Origin: Leuctra nigra
Taxonomy: Eukaryota; Arthropoda; Insecta; Plecoptera; Leuctridae
Reading direction: 5' to 3'
DNA: 64,000 nt
Assembly (NCBI GenBank): GCA_934045905.1
Contig: OW203769.1
Span: 13,547,705-13,611,704, forward strand
Numbering within the stretch: position 1 is the first letter of the stretch; the number at the start of each line of letters is the position of its first letter. The position numbers were made by a program, and so were the translations under genes. Positions 56,765 to 64,000 of this stretch are shown here, one piece after another. The notes beneath the pieces were generated by a model. The model made no database searches and was not told the DNA's origin. It saw nothing but the letters and a program-made list of their open reading frames with translations.

Positions 56765-56882
56765 AAAACTATTTCCCAATTCCATTCTGATTGAATCCGG
56801 TCACGGGCATAAGGATTAACATTGCATGGAATCGAATTCTGCAGTGGAATTGGGGATTTGAAAGTTCTAGAATAGGGCCCCA
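56765..56882 (-). mobile_element. GGGCCCTATTCT-family MITE, one end lost
   Basis: The right end AAGTTCTAGAATAGGGCCCC is intact. The interior GATTGAATCCGGTCACGGGC followed by ATAAGGATTAACAT is the reverse of 42726-42850. Confidence 0.7.
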
Positions 56883-57302
56883 GTACGCATTTGGCGGAAT
56901 AATATAAACACATTTTTAAATGGCCTTTGTATATAGTTCTGATTTGAACTTCTCTCACTTTTTAGCCGAGAAGAGTGAAGAAAGTCTAGATAATCATGAG
57001 AAAACATTAGAGACAAAATTATCACTTAGGTACAGTAATTATGCAAAAACCTTGCTTTTTATACAAAGAACGTTTTAAATTCGTATTTCTCGCGCCGAAT
57101 CACAGCCTTCTAAAGGAACGAAGAGACGTCTAGAAGGCCGTGATCCGAATTTACTTGTAATCTGAAATTGGCCAATTTAAATTGCAAGCGGAGTCGTGTA
57201 CCGCAACGGCGATTGAAATTAATTCCGTCGAAATCGTGGCTCCGAGAAAAACCTGATTCATTTAGAGTGAAATCCCACGCCTACGTCCTTCCGGAAATTC
57301 AT
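56883..57302. other. No gene recognised
   Basis: Contains a small imperfect hairpin around 57080-57150 (ATCACAGCCTTCT and AGAAGGCCGTGAT). Nothing coding was supported. Confidence 0.4.
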
Positions 57303-57484
57303 ATCCATCCTTCTTAGCCATCCTTCTTAGCCGTCCTTCTTTGCCGTCCTCCTTAGCCGTCCTTCTTAGCCATCCATCTTAGCCATCCTTCTTTGCCGTA
57401 CTTTTAAGCCATCCTTCTTAGCCGTCCTTCTTAACCATCCTTCTTAGCCATCCTTCTTTGCCATTCTTCTTAGTCTGCATCTTT
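57303..57484. repeat. 13-bp tandem array, about 13-14 units
   Basis: The unit AGCCATCCTTCTT, with variants GCCGTCC and TTTGCC, repeats in register through the stretch. Confidence 0.92.
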
Positions 57485-57496
57485 CCTTCACCAGGA

Positions 57497-57652
57497 GGCC
57501 AATTCTTGAGTTTTCATGTTTTTAAACCATGTGTGGTTTCATTGTTTAAAACGTAAAAAAGTTGACAACTATTGCTTAGTCTTCAACTTTTTTACGTTTT
57601 AAACAATGAAACCACACATGGTTTCAAAACATGAAAACTCAAGAATTGGCCC
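57497..57652. repeat. Near-perfect hairpin, arms 69 bp
   Basis: GGCCAATTCTTGAGTTTTCA pairs with TGAAAACTCAAGAATTGGCC, and the pairing runs inward to ACGTAAAAAAGTTGA/TCAACTTTTTTACGT. One mismatch is visible over 69 bases, and the loop is about 17-18 bases. Confidence 0.96.
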
Positions 57653-58396
57653 CCAGTACATAATAACATGGACAATTGTGGAATGGGTAGGGGAAGGTAG
57701 GCGACAAACTAAAAATCTGATTTGCCAACAGAATGTGCCTTATTGCTGGTTGAATCTAGATCAAATAACAGACAATCAGTGTTTTAAAAAGCAGCCAAAC
57801 TCCAAGGAGATAAAATCTAAAAATTCAACTAATATCGGTAATTTTATAGAGATATTAATATTGGAGCCTACTTTAAGTCAACACGCTAATTCAAACATAA
57901 TTTTTAAGAATTAAACAGTACTTTACGCAAAATATACTATAGCAATGAGACGCAGAGATATTTCAGATTCTGGACAAGTGATTTTAGACAGTATTGATGA
58001 GTTTCATCAAGCCACTGATTCAAATACTAATTGATTATTGTTTCGAATAATGCTGGCTTCAAATCAAACAAAGTTGTCGTCAACACACTTGGAACATCCT
58101 GTAATTAATCCTCGGTGGAGGTGCCGGGCTAGTTGTTTGGTCCTTAGGCGTGAAGCAAAGTAGCAAAATCATATTATAATTCAAACTTAGTTCTCAGATT
58201 GAAAGTAACGACTAATTGAGATAAAGGCAGTGATTTAGGATTATCTGAAATGAGAAGTATAGACGTTCGGGTGAACTCTTTTAATTTATCCAATGCACAC
58301 CAAACGAAGAGTAATTACAATTTAATGAACTTTTAATACAAAACACATTGTAAGTACATCTTAAATCTAGAAATCACAATATTTATTGATACTTTC
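57653..58396. other. No gene recognised
   Basis: A 102-codon plus frame starts inside the hairpin at 57606 and runs to 57914. It is Asn/Gln/Ile-rich without a recognised domain and is most likely chance. Confidence 0.4.
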
Positions 58397-58789
58397 TTAA
58401 GAGGGATGAGTAGTGAGTGTGGCCTTGAAGAGTTTTTTCATCGATTTTTATCAATATCTTTTACCAATGTAATTGTTAACAAATTAGGGCTTTGTACGAG
58501 TATTCAGAACAGTTCAATGAAAATAATTTCATAGTTTGGAATAGGTTACTAGTTTTATTTTGTCCAACAGATGTTTAGTGCCATAATTTAACTAATTTTC
58601 GGGCACTAATTACATCTGTAGGACAAAGTAATTCTAATAAACCATTACAAGCTATGGAATTATTTTCATTGAACTGTTCTGAATACTCGTACAAAGCCTT
58701 ATTTTGTTAACAATTACATTGATAAAAGATATTGATAAAAATCGATTAAAAAACTCTTCGAGGTCAAACTCACTACCCAGCCGTCTTAA
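58397..58789. mobile_element. Foldback element 3' of the NLR gene
   Basis: TTAAGAGGGATGAGTAGTGA at the left faces TCACTACCCAGCCGTCTTAA at the right. The arms pair over about 190 bp with moderate divergence, for example GTACGAGTATTCAGAACAGT with ACTGTTCTGAATACTCGTAC. On the minus strand an AATAAA lies inside it at 58554-58559, about 280 bases after the NLR stop, so it could supply a polyadenylation signal. Confidence 0.93.
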
Positions 58790-58837
58790 CACTTCCGGTT
58801 AGTAAAACAGACTGAATTCTATTTGATTCTATTTCCC

Positions 58838-61087
58838 TCATTGTTGTTCAGCCCCGGCCTCGGTCAGAAAAGTGGCAACATAGCAATGCTTGTTCTTCAC
58901 AGCAAGCAGCAACGGCTTCTCATCCCAAGTGGTCTTGGCATTTAGTTCAGCCCCTGCGTTCACCAACCACACAGCCGTATCAAGTTGCCCGGACTCCGCA
59001 GCATAATGGAGAGGCGTGAACTTCCACCTGTCCTCGACATTGACTCCTGACTTGATGAGGATCGGGATGACATTGTGACGTCCTGCATATGCGGCCGCGT
59101 GTATGGGAAGATACTTGTACTCGCCGCCCTGCATCATGTCTGCTCCTCTCTCCAGCAGGAACTTCACAGAGTCCTCACAGCCACTCTCAGCAGCGACGTG
59201 CAGGAGGGTGCGTGTGCCGTACTTACTGAGGACTGTGTTCACCTCCAGCTTGCACTCGTCCACGGCGAACTTCAGTAAATGATAGCAGCCAGCCTTAATA
59301 ATTGAGCAACAGGTTTCAAGATCGGTGTTAGAAATTCTTTTCTTGACATTATTTATTAATTTTCTCATCTCGACCAAGCCACCAGTGTTTGCTCCATTCT
59401 TCAGGAGATGTTCCACTTTGCCCCACAACTTAGTTTTGTCTGCGTATCTCGGAGGAGTTCCCTGCAGTATTCTGTCAGTCAGGCTAAACTCGGCGCCATG
59501 GGTTATCAACAGCTGCATGATGCTTGCTTCAGAAGTGATGTCAAAACCAAATCCAGTTACACTGTCATTGTCAGGGTATGAAGCAGACAGATGGAGTGCT
59601 GATCTTCCGCCCTTGTCAAGACGGTTCACGTCAGCGCCAGATGTCAGCAAAGCTTCGACTTGTTCTCTGTCAGCGCTCAACACTGCGTTGTGCAACGGGC
59701 AATCTCTCACAAGGATTCGGTCGAAGAACTGACGGACTGTTACAAAGCGAGGTTCAAACAGGTGCTGCGCGATGAAATCTTTGCTCGACAATATATTCTC
59801 TGACAGCCACCAGGCCATGAAGAACTCTGCGAAACATCGATGAATGAAGATTGGTTTGCCATCCACCATTCCATCAATCAATCCCGTCCATTCTTCAGCA
59901 CCCACTGCAAATCTCTCTGCTACATTCAATGATAGTTTGTTTTGGTTGTCGACCTTTAACACCTCTATTTCTTCATCTGAAAGAAGCAATAGTATTGCAG
60001 CATTGGAGTGATTTTCCATCATTAATTGTTGTTCCCTTTTGCTTTTAGCAATTTCTCTTGGATTAGAAGAGTCTTTTAGATCTTTGCCTTCATTTAGTAT
60101 GTTCAGTTTCTCCGATATGAATGTTTCAAACAACATCAGTAAATCCAGCTGATTTGGAAGGAGAAGTTCACTCTTTTTAACATTCCCAGCAAACATTTCG
60201 CCCAGCATCATGCACTGCAGGGGAATCCCTGTGAACTCTCTGTCTCTGTCACTGAACGATTTGGAAGCCTTTACTAAAAGATTCTGAGCAAATTCCCGTG
60301 ATGTATCGTTGATTTGGATGGAATGCTTATCGTTCCAAAACTTGACAAGAAAAGTAATTTGATCTTCATCGGTAAATGGTTTCATGGAGTAACAGATTGA
60401 GGCTAGCTCACTTTCCAAGTGATGTCGCATTACATTTCTAGATGTCAGCCAAATCTGTCCAACTTTCTGTTTCATCATGCTCTTGATCATATTGGTGACT
60501 TTGTCATTGTAATACGGACTAATCTCATCGAATCCGTCAATGTAGATGCGGACGTTTCCCGTTCGAGTCAATCGTGATCGGAGAATTTCATTATCAAGTT
60601 CACTACTTCTCATTACACCAGTTAAGAAATCTATGCAGTTTACATGATTGGTAAAATACTGTTCTGTGTGTTCTTCTAGACTTCTTGTAATGGAATTCAA
60701 ATTTATCCTAATTGCCCACATTGAGTTGTCTTGTGCCTTAGCTACTTGGGCCACGTTGTCGAGGTAAGTGGTTTTACCCATCCCAGGTTCAGCAGCCACG
60801 AGAACAACTCGCTCATTCACGTCTTTCCAGTCTTTGTCCAGGATTACTCTTTTCATACTGCTGTCAATGTTCTTCTTTATAACATCCATATTGTTAAATG
60901 ATTTCTTCCAATACACAAGGTTGCTCTGGTCCACTGACAACCAATGCACATTCTGGCCTGGAATCTTCTGACAGAATCTTGTAAAGCTATCTGCAGTGAA
61001 CGAGCTATCTGTCCAGTAGAAGTGATGGGAAACTTTGTCTTGGTTTTCATCGAAACTGTTCAGCCGCACGCAGTAAGAATCCTCCAA
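58838..61087 (-). CDS. NACHT NTPase-ankyrin repeat part of an NLR-like protein
   Basis: This 749-codon frame holds the NTPase and sensor parts of a STAND/NLR-type protein. Walker A is E-P-G-M-G-K-T-T at residues 100-107, Walker B is R-I-Y-I-D-G-F-D-E-I at 180-189, and a sensor-like T-S-R lies at 215-217. F-I-H-R-C-F-A-E-F-F at 414-423 is the conserved end of the NACHT-associated helical region. About six ankyrin repeats follow from roughly residue 462, clearest at 626-740 (for example T-P-L-H-Y-A-A-E-S-G at 691-700), ending in a natural TGA. Known NACHT proteins bind NTP and oligomerise on sensing a ligand; the ligand here is unknown. The frame begins at TTG, not ATG, and an in-frame TGA lies just upstream, so this is not a complete gene: it continues the frame of 61060-61647. 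Confidence 0.9.
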   Translation of the reverse strand: MEDSYCVRLNSFDENQDKVSHHFYWTDSSFTADSFTRFCQKIPGQNVHWLSVDQSNLVYWKKSFNNMDVIKKNIDSSMKRVILDKDWKDVNERVVLVAAEPGMGKTTYLDNVAQVAKAQDNSMWAIRINLNSITRSLEEHTEQYFTNHVNCIDFLTGVMRSSELDNEILRSRLTRTGNVRIYIDGFDEISPYYNDKVTNMIKSMMKQKVGQIWLTSRNVMRHHLESELASICYSMKPFTDEDQITFLVKFWNDKHSIQINDTSREFAQNLLVKASKSFSDRDREFTGIPLQCMMLGEMFAGNVKKSELLLPNQLDLLMLFETFISEKLNILNEGKDLKDSSNPREIAKSKREQQLMMENHSNAAILLLLSDEEIEVLKVDNQNKLSLNVAERFAVGAEEWTGLIDGMVDGKPIFIHRCFAEFFMAWWLSENILSSKDFIAQHLFEPRFVTVRQFFDRILVRDCPLHNAVLSADREQVEALLTSGADVNRLDKGGRSALHLSASYPDNDSVTGFGFDITSEASIMQLLITHGAEFSLTDRILQGTPPRYADKTKLWGKVEHLLKNGANTGGLVEMRKLINNVKKRISNTDLETCCSIIKAGCYHLLKFAVDECKLEVNTVLSKYGTRTLLHVAAESGCEDSVKFLLERGADMMQGGEYKYLPIHAAAYAGRHNVIPILIKSGVNVEDRWKFTPLHYAAESGQLDTAVWLVNAGAELNAKTTWDEKPLLLAVKNKHCYVATFLTEAGAEQQ

Positions 61088-61647
61088 ACTTGAGACATAT
61101 TGCTTTCAACGTTGCTGATGATAAAATAATCTTCCTTGAGCTTCGGATCAAACGCTTCTTTATTTATGTAATCGCTCCTCTCCAAGCTGCGAGGGATGTA
61201 ATACGAGATATTGTCGGGGATCTTCTTTCCAAATGTAAGCTTGGAGCTGGAAAACAGTTGTTGAGTAACGAAATCTCCAGTTAGCTCATGCGTGCAGTGT
61301 TCCCCCACCACCGACTCGAGGCTGACTTCATACCCTTGGAAGTACACTGCCTTCTCTAGAAGCCAATTCTGTGACGTCACCTCAAGTTGGTCCCAGCTGA
61401 AGCTGTCCTGGAGTTGCTGGTAACCTGGCAACGCACTCTCTGTTAAAAGGACCAGCTTCTTGCCTGGCGATACATTGTTAAGCTCGGCAGCTTGTGACAC
61501 AGCATCAGTGCTGCACTCGATCACCAGCACGTCACACCACACACTCTGCCACGCGCGCAGAACCTCGGTTTCCCATGACAACAGAGATGATTCGTAAATG
61601 AAGATGAAGCGATTAGTGTGATACTTCTCCAGCTTGTGACACAGCAT
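61060..61647 (-). CDS. Middle part of the NLR-like protein, out of frame with its neighbours
   Basis: The frame is 195 codons, the first dozen lying in the 142-bp repeat. From about residue 13 (F-I-F-I-Y-E-S) to V-L-V-I-E-C it reads like a small alpha/beta linker domain. It ends in F-I-I-S-N-V-E-S-N-M-S-Q-V, after which the reading passes out of frame and stops. One extra base in the run around CAAGTTTGGAGG (61081-61095) would join it to the NACHT frame, so a single-base deletion or a sequencing error in the T run is likely. The apparent start Met sits at a repeat junction and is not a real start. It belongs to the same gene as 58838-61087 and 61947-63060. Confidence 0.75.
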   Translation of the reverse strand: MLCHKLEKYHTNRFIFIYESSLLSWETEVLRAWQSVWCDVLVIECSTDAVSQAAELNNVSPGKKLVLLTESALPGYQQLQDSFSWDQLEVTSQNWLLEKAVYFQGYEVSLESVVGEHCTHELTGDFVTQQLFSSSKLTFGKKIPDNISYYIPRSLERSDYINKEAFDPKLKEDYFIISNVESNMSQVWRILTACG

Positions 61648-62056
61648 CAGTGCTGCACTCGATCACCAGCACGTCACACCACACACTCTGCCACGCGCGC
61701 AGAACCTCGGTTTCCCATGACAACAGAGATGATTCGTAAATGAAGATGAAGCGATTAGTGTGATACTTCTCCAGCTTGTGACACAGCATCAGTGCTGCAC
61801 TCGATCACCAGCACGTCACACCACACACTCTGCCACGCGCGCAGAACCTCGGTTTCCCATGACAACAGAGATGATTCGTAAATGAAGATGAAGCGATTAG
61901 TGTGATACTTCTCCAGCTTGTGACACAGCATCAGTGCTGCACTCGATCACCAGCACGTCACACCACACACTCTGCCACGCGCGCAGAACCTCGGTTTCCC
62001 ATGACAACAGAGATGATTCGTAAATGAAGATGAAGCGATTAGTGTGATACTTCTCT
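61489..62056 (-). repeat. Four identical 142-bp tandem copies inside the NLR coding region
   Basis: AGCTTGTGACACAGCATCAG starts at 61489, 61631, 61773 and 61915, exactly 142 bases apart, and the copies appear identical; the fourth ends at about 62055. The unit is coding sequence (in frame in copy 1). As 142 is not divisible by 3, each junction shifts the frame; three added copies total 426 bases, which is divisible by 3. The short CACAAGCTG present at the unit junctions may be the microhomology that seeded the duplication. Confidence 0.97.
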
Positions 62057-63060
62057 TCAAACTGGTCAACTGTACATGTGGTGACGTCACGTTAATCACA
62101 AGACAGCTGGACAGTGATTGGTTGAAGGAGTCGATCTCTTGGTCAGTGAAGCTGACGTCCTTCCTCTTCACATGATTCGAGTTTAGATGAGAGACAACGA
62201 TATCACCCCACAACTGCGCAGTCTCAGTCAACACTTCTGAATCTTCTTTCCTCTCCCACCAACACTGCATCTTCTCCACAAACACCTTCGCCATCTTGAC
62301 TGTATCCTCTTCATTTGTTCCCAAGGCCATCTTGATCTCGTCTTCAATGAGAGCGTCCAGTTCATCCTCCTTCGCTTGCTGAGTGAACCATTGCAGCCTC
62401 CCGAAGAATTCCTTCAACTGATCATCACTGTCGATGGCATCATAAAACTCCTTAGAATCTTTCTCATTACTCTTCTTCTGCATGTGCTTCATCACTTCCT
62501 CCTTCATTTCATTGAATGCGGTCTCCTTTAGAACAGTCGGTTGCGTGTAGCCGTTCGTTCCCGTGGAAAATATCCTAGCTCTCTCCTGAACTGACGGGTT
62601 TGTTTCTGAACTCTCAGCCGGCAAATTACTGTCAATGATAGCGTTCGTGTAGATAACAAAATCACACCTCTCAAAGCTAACGTCAAGTAATACACTCTTC
62701 TGATATTTCGGATCTCTAAGATTACTCTCAACCTCACACGAAGATTTGTAATATTTGTAAACACTAAAACTGCCCTTCGCATCAGCTAGATTTTCGAGTA
62801 ATATTATTTTGTTACATTTTACTCTATGTTGACATTGTATGAAGCAAGTTCTGTATTCGACTTCGCCCTTAAGTTTGTACTTAAAGAGTATGTCATCGAA
62901 CGCGCCTGCGCCGGCGACGTTGGTCCCCAAGAAGAATCCGGCCGTGTGGTTGACGCCGCGCAGAAATAACAGCGACGCCATTTTGAACTCGTACTTCTGT
63001 CCTGAAATGTCGGCGAAGCCATCGGTCTTCTTGTAGGACAATCCGGCAGTGACATTCCTT
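61947..63060 (-). CDS. N-terminal domain of the NLR-like protein, truncated
   Basis: The true gene part starts near 63060, just inside the retrotransposon tail; the open frame reaches 63137 only because it runs through that tail in another frame. From the first gene residues the order is: G-Q-K-Y-E-F-K-M-A-S-L-L-F-L-R-G; then G-A-F-D-D-I-L-F-K-Y; then F-I-Q-C-Q-H-R; an acidic/basic helical region; F-F-G-R-L-Q-W-F; and V-I-N-V-T-S-P-H-V-Q-L. This arrangement is what I recall for arthropod NACHT-ankyrin proteins, where G-x-x-Y, F-D-D and Q-x-K-H resemble a PD-(D/E)XK nuclease (Cap4/DUF4297-like) core. Here the Lys of Q-x-K-H is Gln. The last 35 residues come from reading the 142-bp repeat in the wrong frame, and it stops at TGA 61947-61949. 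Confidence 0.75.
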
Positions 63061-64000
63061 ATATATATTGTGAGTATTTTACAGCACAGGCCGTTTCTCA
63101 CACCCCAATCGCCACCTCTCCTTGTCCATCCAACCATCTTCCAGCAAGTTTCTTCTCCCCATTGCCTCCTTTACATCTTCTTGCCATTCTCTCGGCGGTC
63201 GGCCCCTTTTCCTCCTCTCTGGAGGGGTCCAATGCCATTACTTCAGGGGCCACCTATGGGGATCCATTCTTCTTAAGTGTCCATACCAGCACAATCTCCT
63301 TCGCTCTATCTCCTCTACCACTGTTTCTTCCTTCTTCATCCATCTCCGTATCTGTTCATTCCTAATATGCTCAATTCTTGACACCCTACAACTTCTTCTG
63401 AGCGCATCCATTTCAACCGCCATCAACCTCTCTTTATCCCTCTTCGTTACTTCCCAGGTCTCAGATCCGTATGTAAGAATACTTTGTACAATGCTGCTAT
63501 AAATTCTATTCTTTGTAGGCTTCTGCAGTTGTTCAGACCACCACATCGAGTTCAGCTTCTGAACCGCTTGTCTTCCCTGGATTATCCGGCTGCTAATATC
63601 TCTCCGACTACTTCCCTCCGATGAAAAAATAGATCCTAAGTACTTATACTCTCGGCACTCTTTCACTTCCTTCCCATCCACGTCCATGTCATTACCTTCT
63701 CCCCCTACCACCAAGTATTTGGTCTTGTCAAAATTGATTTTTAAACCCCATTTTTCGTATGTTTCTGATAATTTCCGCATCATATAATTGCAGTCGTCCT
63801 CGTCCAATGCAACCACTACTTGGTCATCAGCAAAGAGAAGGGAATGCAGGTAATCTCCATTCACAGGCACACCCATCCATCTACACTTAGCTTGCCATTC
63901 TTGCAAAACCTTATCTATATAGATTTTGAATAGAGAAGGTGAGAGGCAGCACCCTTGACGCAAACCCTTCGTAATCTCGAAGCTACTGGACATGCGATTT
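63058..64000 (-). mobile_element. Non-LTR retrotransposon, 3' part with internal stop
   Basis: The minus frame runs off the window end and encodes a reverse transcriptase: G-L-R-Q-G-C-C-L-S-P-S-L-F (domain 4), F-A-D-D (catalytic) with residues 54-57 counted from the Met at 63993, then Y-K-Y-L-G-S and the C-terminal R-R-L-C-W-Y-G-H-L-R-R-M. A TAA at 63238-63240 interrupts it, but the same frame continues without shift (R-K-R-G-R-P-P-R-E-W, a typical LINE end) to a stop at 63079-63081. The 3' tail is short and AT-repeat-like (ending ATATAT near 63058), not poly(A). The C-terminus and tail suggest an RTE- or CR1-like clade, which is uncertain. Its 5' portion lies outside the window. Confidence 0.92.

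Larger units (their letters stand above)
58838..63060 (-). pseudogene. Disrupted NLR-like gene: N-domain, NACHT, ankyrin repeats
   Basis: The three frames above follow each other in order on one strand and together give one protein of roughly 1,200-1,250 residues, with no sign of introns between domains. It is interrupted by the 142-bp amplification, by an additional one-base offset at the edge of that array (the N-terminal frame would not match even with one copy), and by a second one-base offset at 61081-61095. A retrotransposon abuts the N-terminus and may have removed the start. Splicing across the array is possible, but I see no convincing donor and acceptor pair. Such proteins probably act as intracellular sensors; this copy is likely inactive unless the breaks are assembly errors. 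Confidence 0.7.

Noticed and set aside
57606..57914. 102-codon plus frame
   Set aside because: It begins inside a hairpin arm, has an AT-driven composition (Asn, Gln, Ile, Lys) and shows no domain.
59075..60971. Plus-strand frames of 65-135 codons
   Set aside because: They are antisense to the NACHT-ankyrin coding sequence and have no features of their own.
62528..63055. Minus-strand frames of 78-84 codons in other registers
   Set aside because: Shadow frames of the N-terminal NLR coding sequence.
61947..63137. A single 396-residue protein starting at 63137
   Set aside because: Its first 25 or so residues come from reading the retrotransposon tail in another frame, and its last 35 from the 142-bp repeat out of frame.

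Overview
The window looks like a slice of an arthropod nuclear genome, most likely an insect and perhaps a hemipteran; the species cannot be told from the sequence. It is AT-rich and almost gene-free. It is crowded with tRNA-derived SINEs, hAT-type and other small inverted-repeat elements, foldback hairpins, a non-LTR retrotransposon and several tandem arrays. No bacterial operons, rRNA genes or CRISPR arrays were seen.

Positions 1-58,300 are a layered transposon graveyard, intergenic or intronic. Landmarks are: a 21-copy 43-bp array (1069-1959) carrying a conserved Su(H)/CSL-type site in every unit; many copies of about eight small repeat families; an 8-bp-TSD hAT element inside a SINE (21283-21697); a poly(A) retrocopy inside a DNA element (25343-25587); a three-level nest of elements bounded by an 8-bp hAT duplication (32340-34556), followed by a 34-bp array (34567-35008); and several near-perfect hairpins. 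A few CpG-rich islands (about 4.2-4.6, 14.1-14.4, 22.9-23.1, 31.2-31.4 and 51.6-51.9 kb) carry promoter-like motifs. One well-formed candidate internal exon sits at 48083-48139 (+), so much of the region could be intron of a larger plus-strand gene.

Positions 58,838-63,060 (minus strand) hold the only convincing protein gene: a STAND/NLR-type protein. It has an N-terminal domain that may be nuclease-like, a NACHT NTPase with intact Walker A and B motifs, and C-terminal ankyrin repeats. It is broken in this sequence. A 142-bp coding segment is present as four identical tandem copies, a one-base frame change separates the middle part from the NACHT part, and a non-LTR retrotransposon (63058-64000, same strand, with an internal TAA) abuts its N-terminus. 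Either this is a recently wrecked member of an expanded NLR-ankyrin family, or part of the damage is assembly error.

Many boundaries of repeat copies were set by eye and are good to a few bases at best. Family labels (A, B, C and so on) are local to this window.
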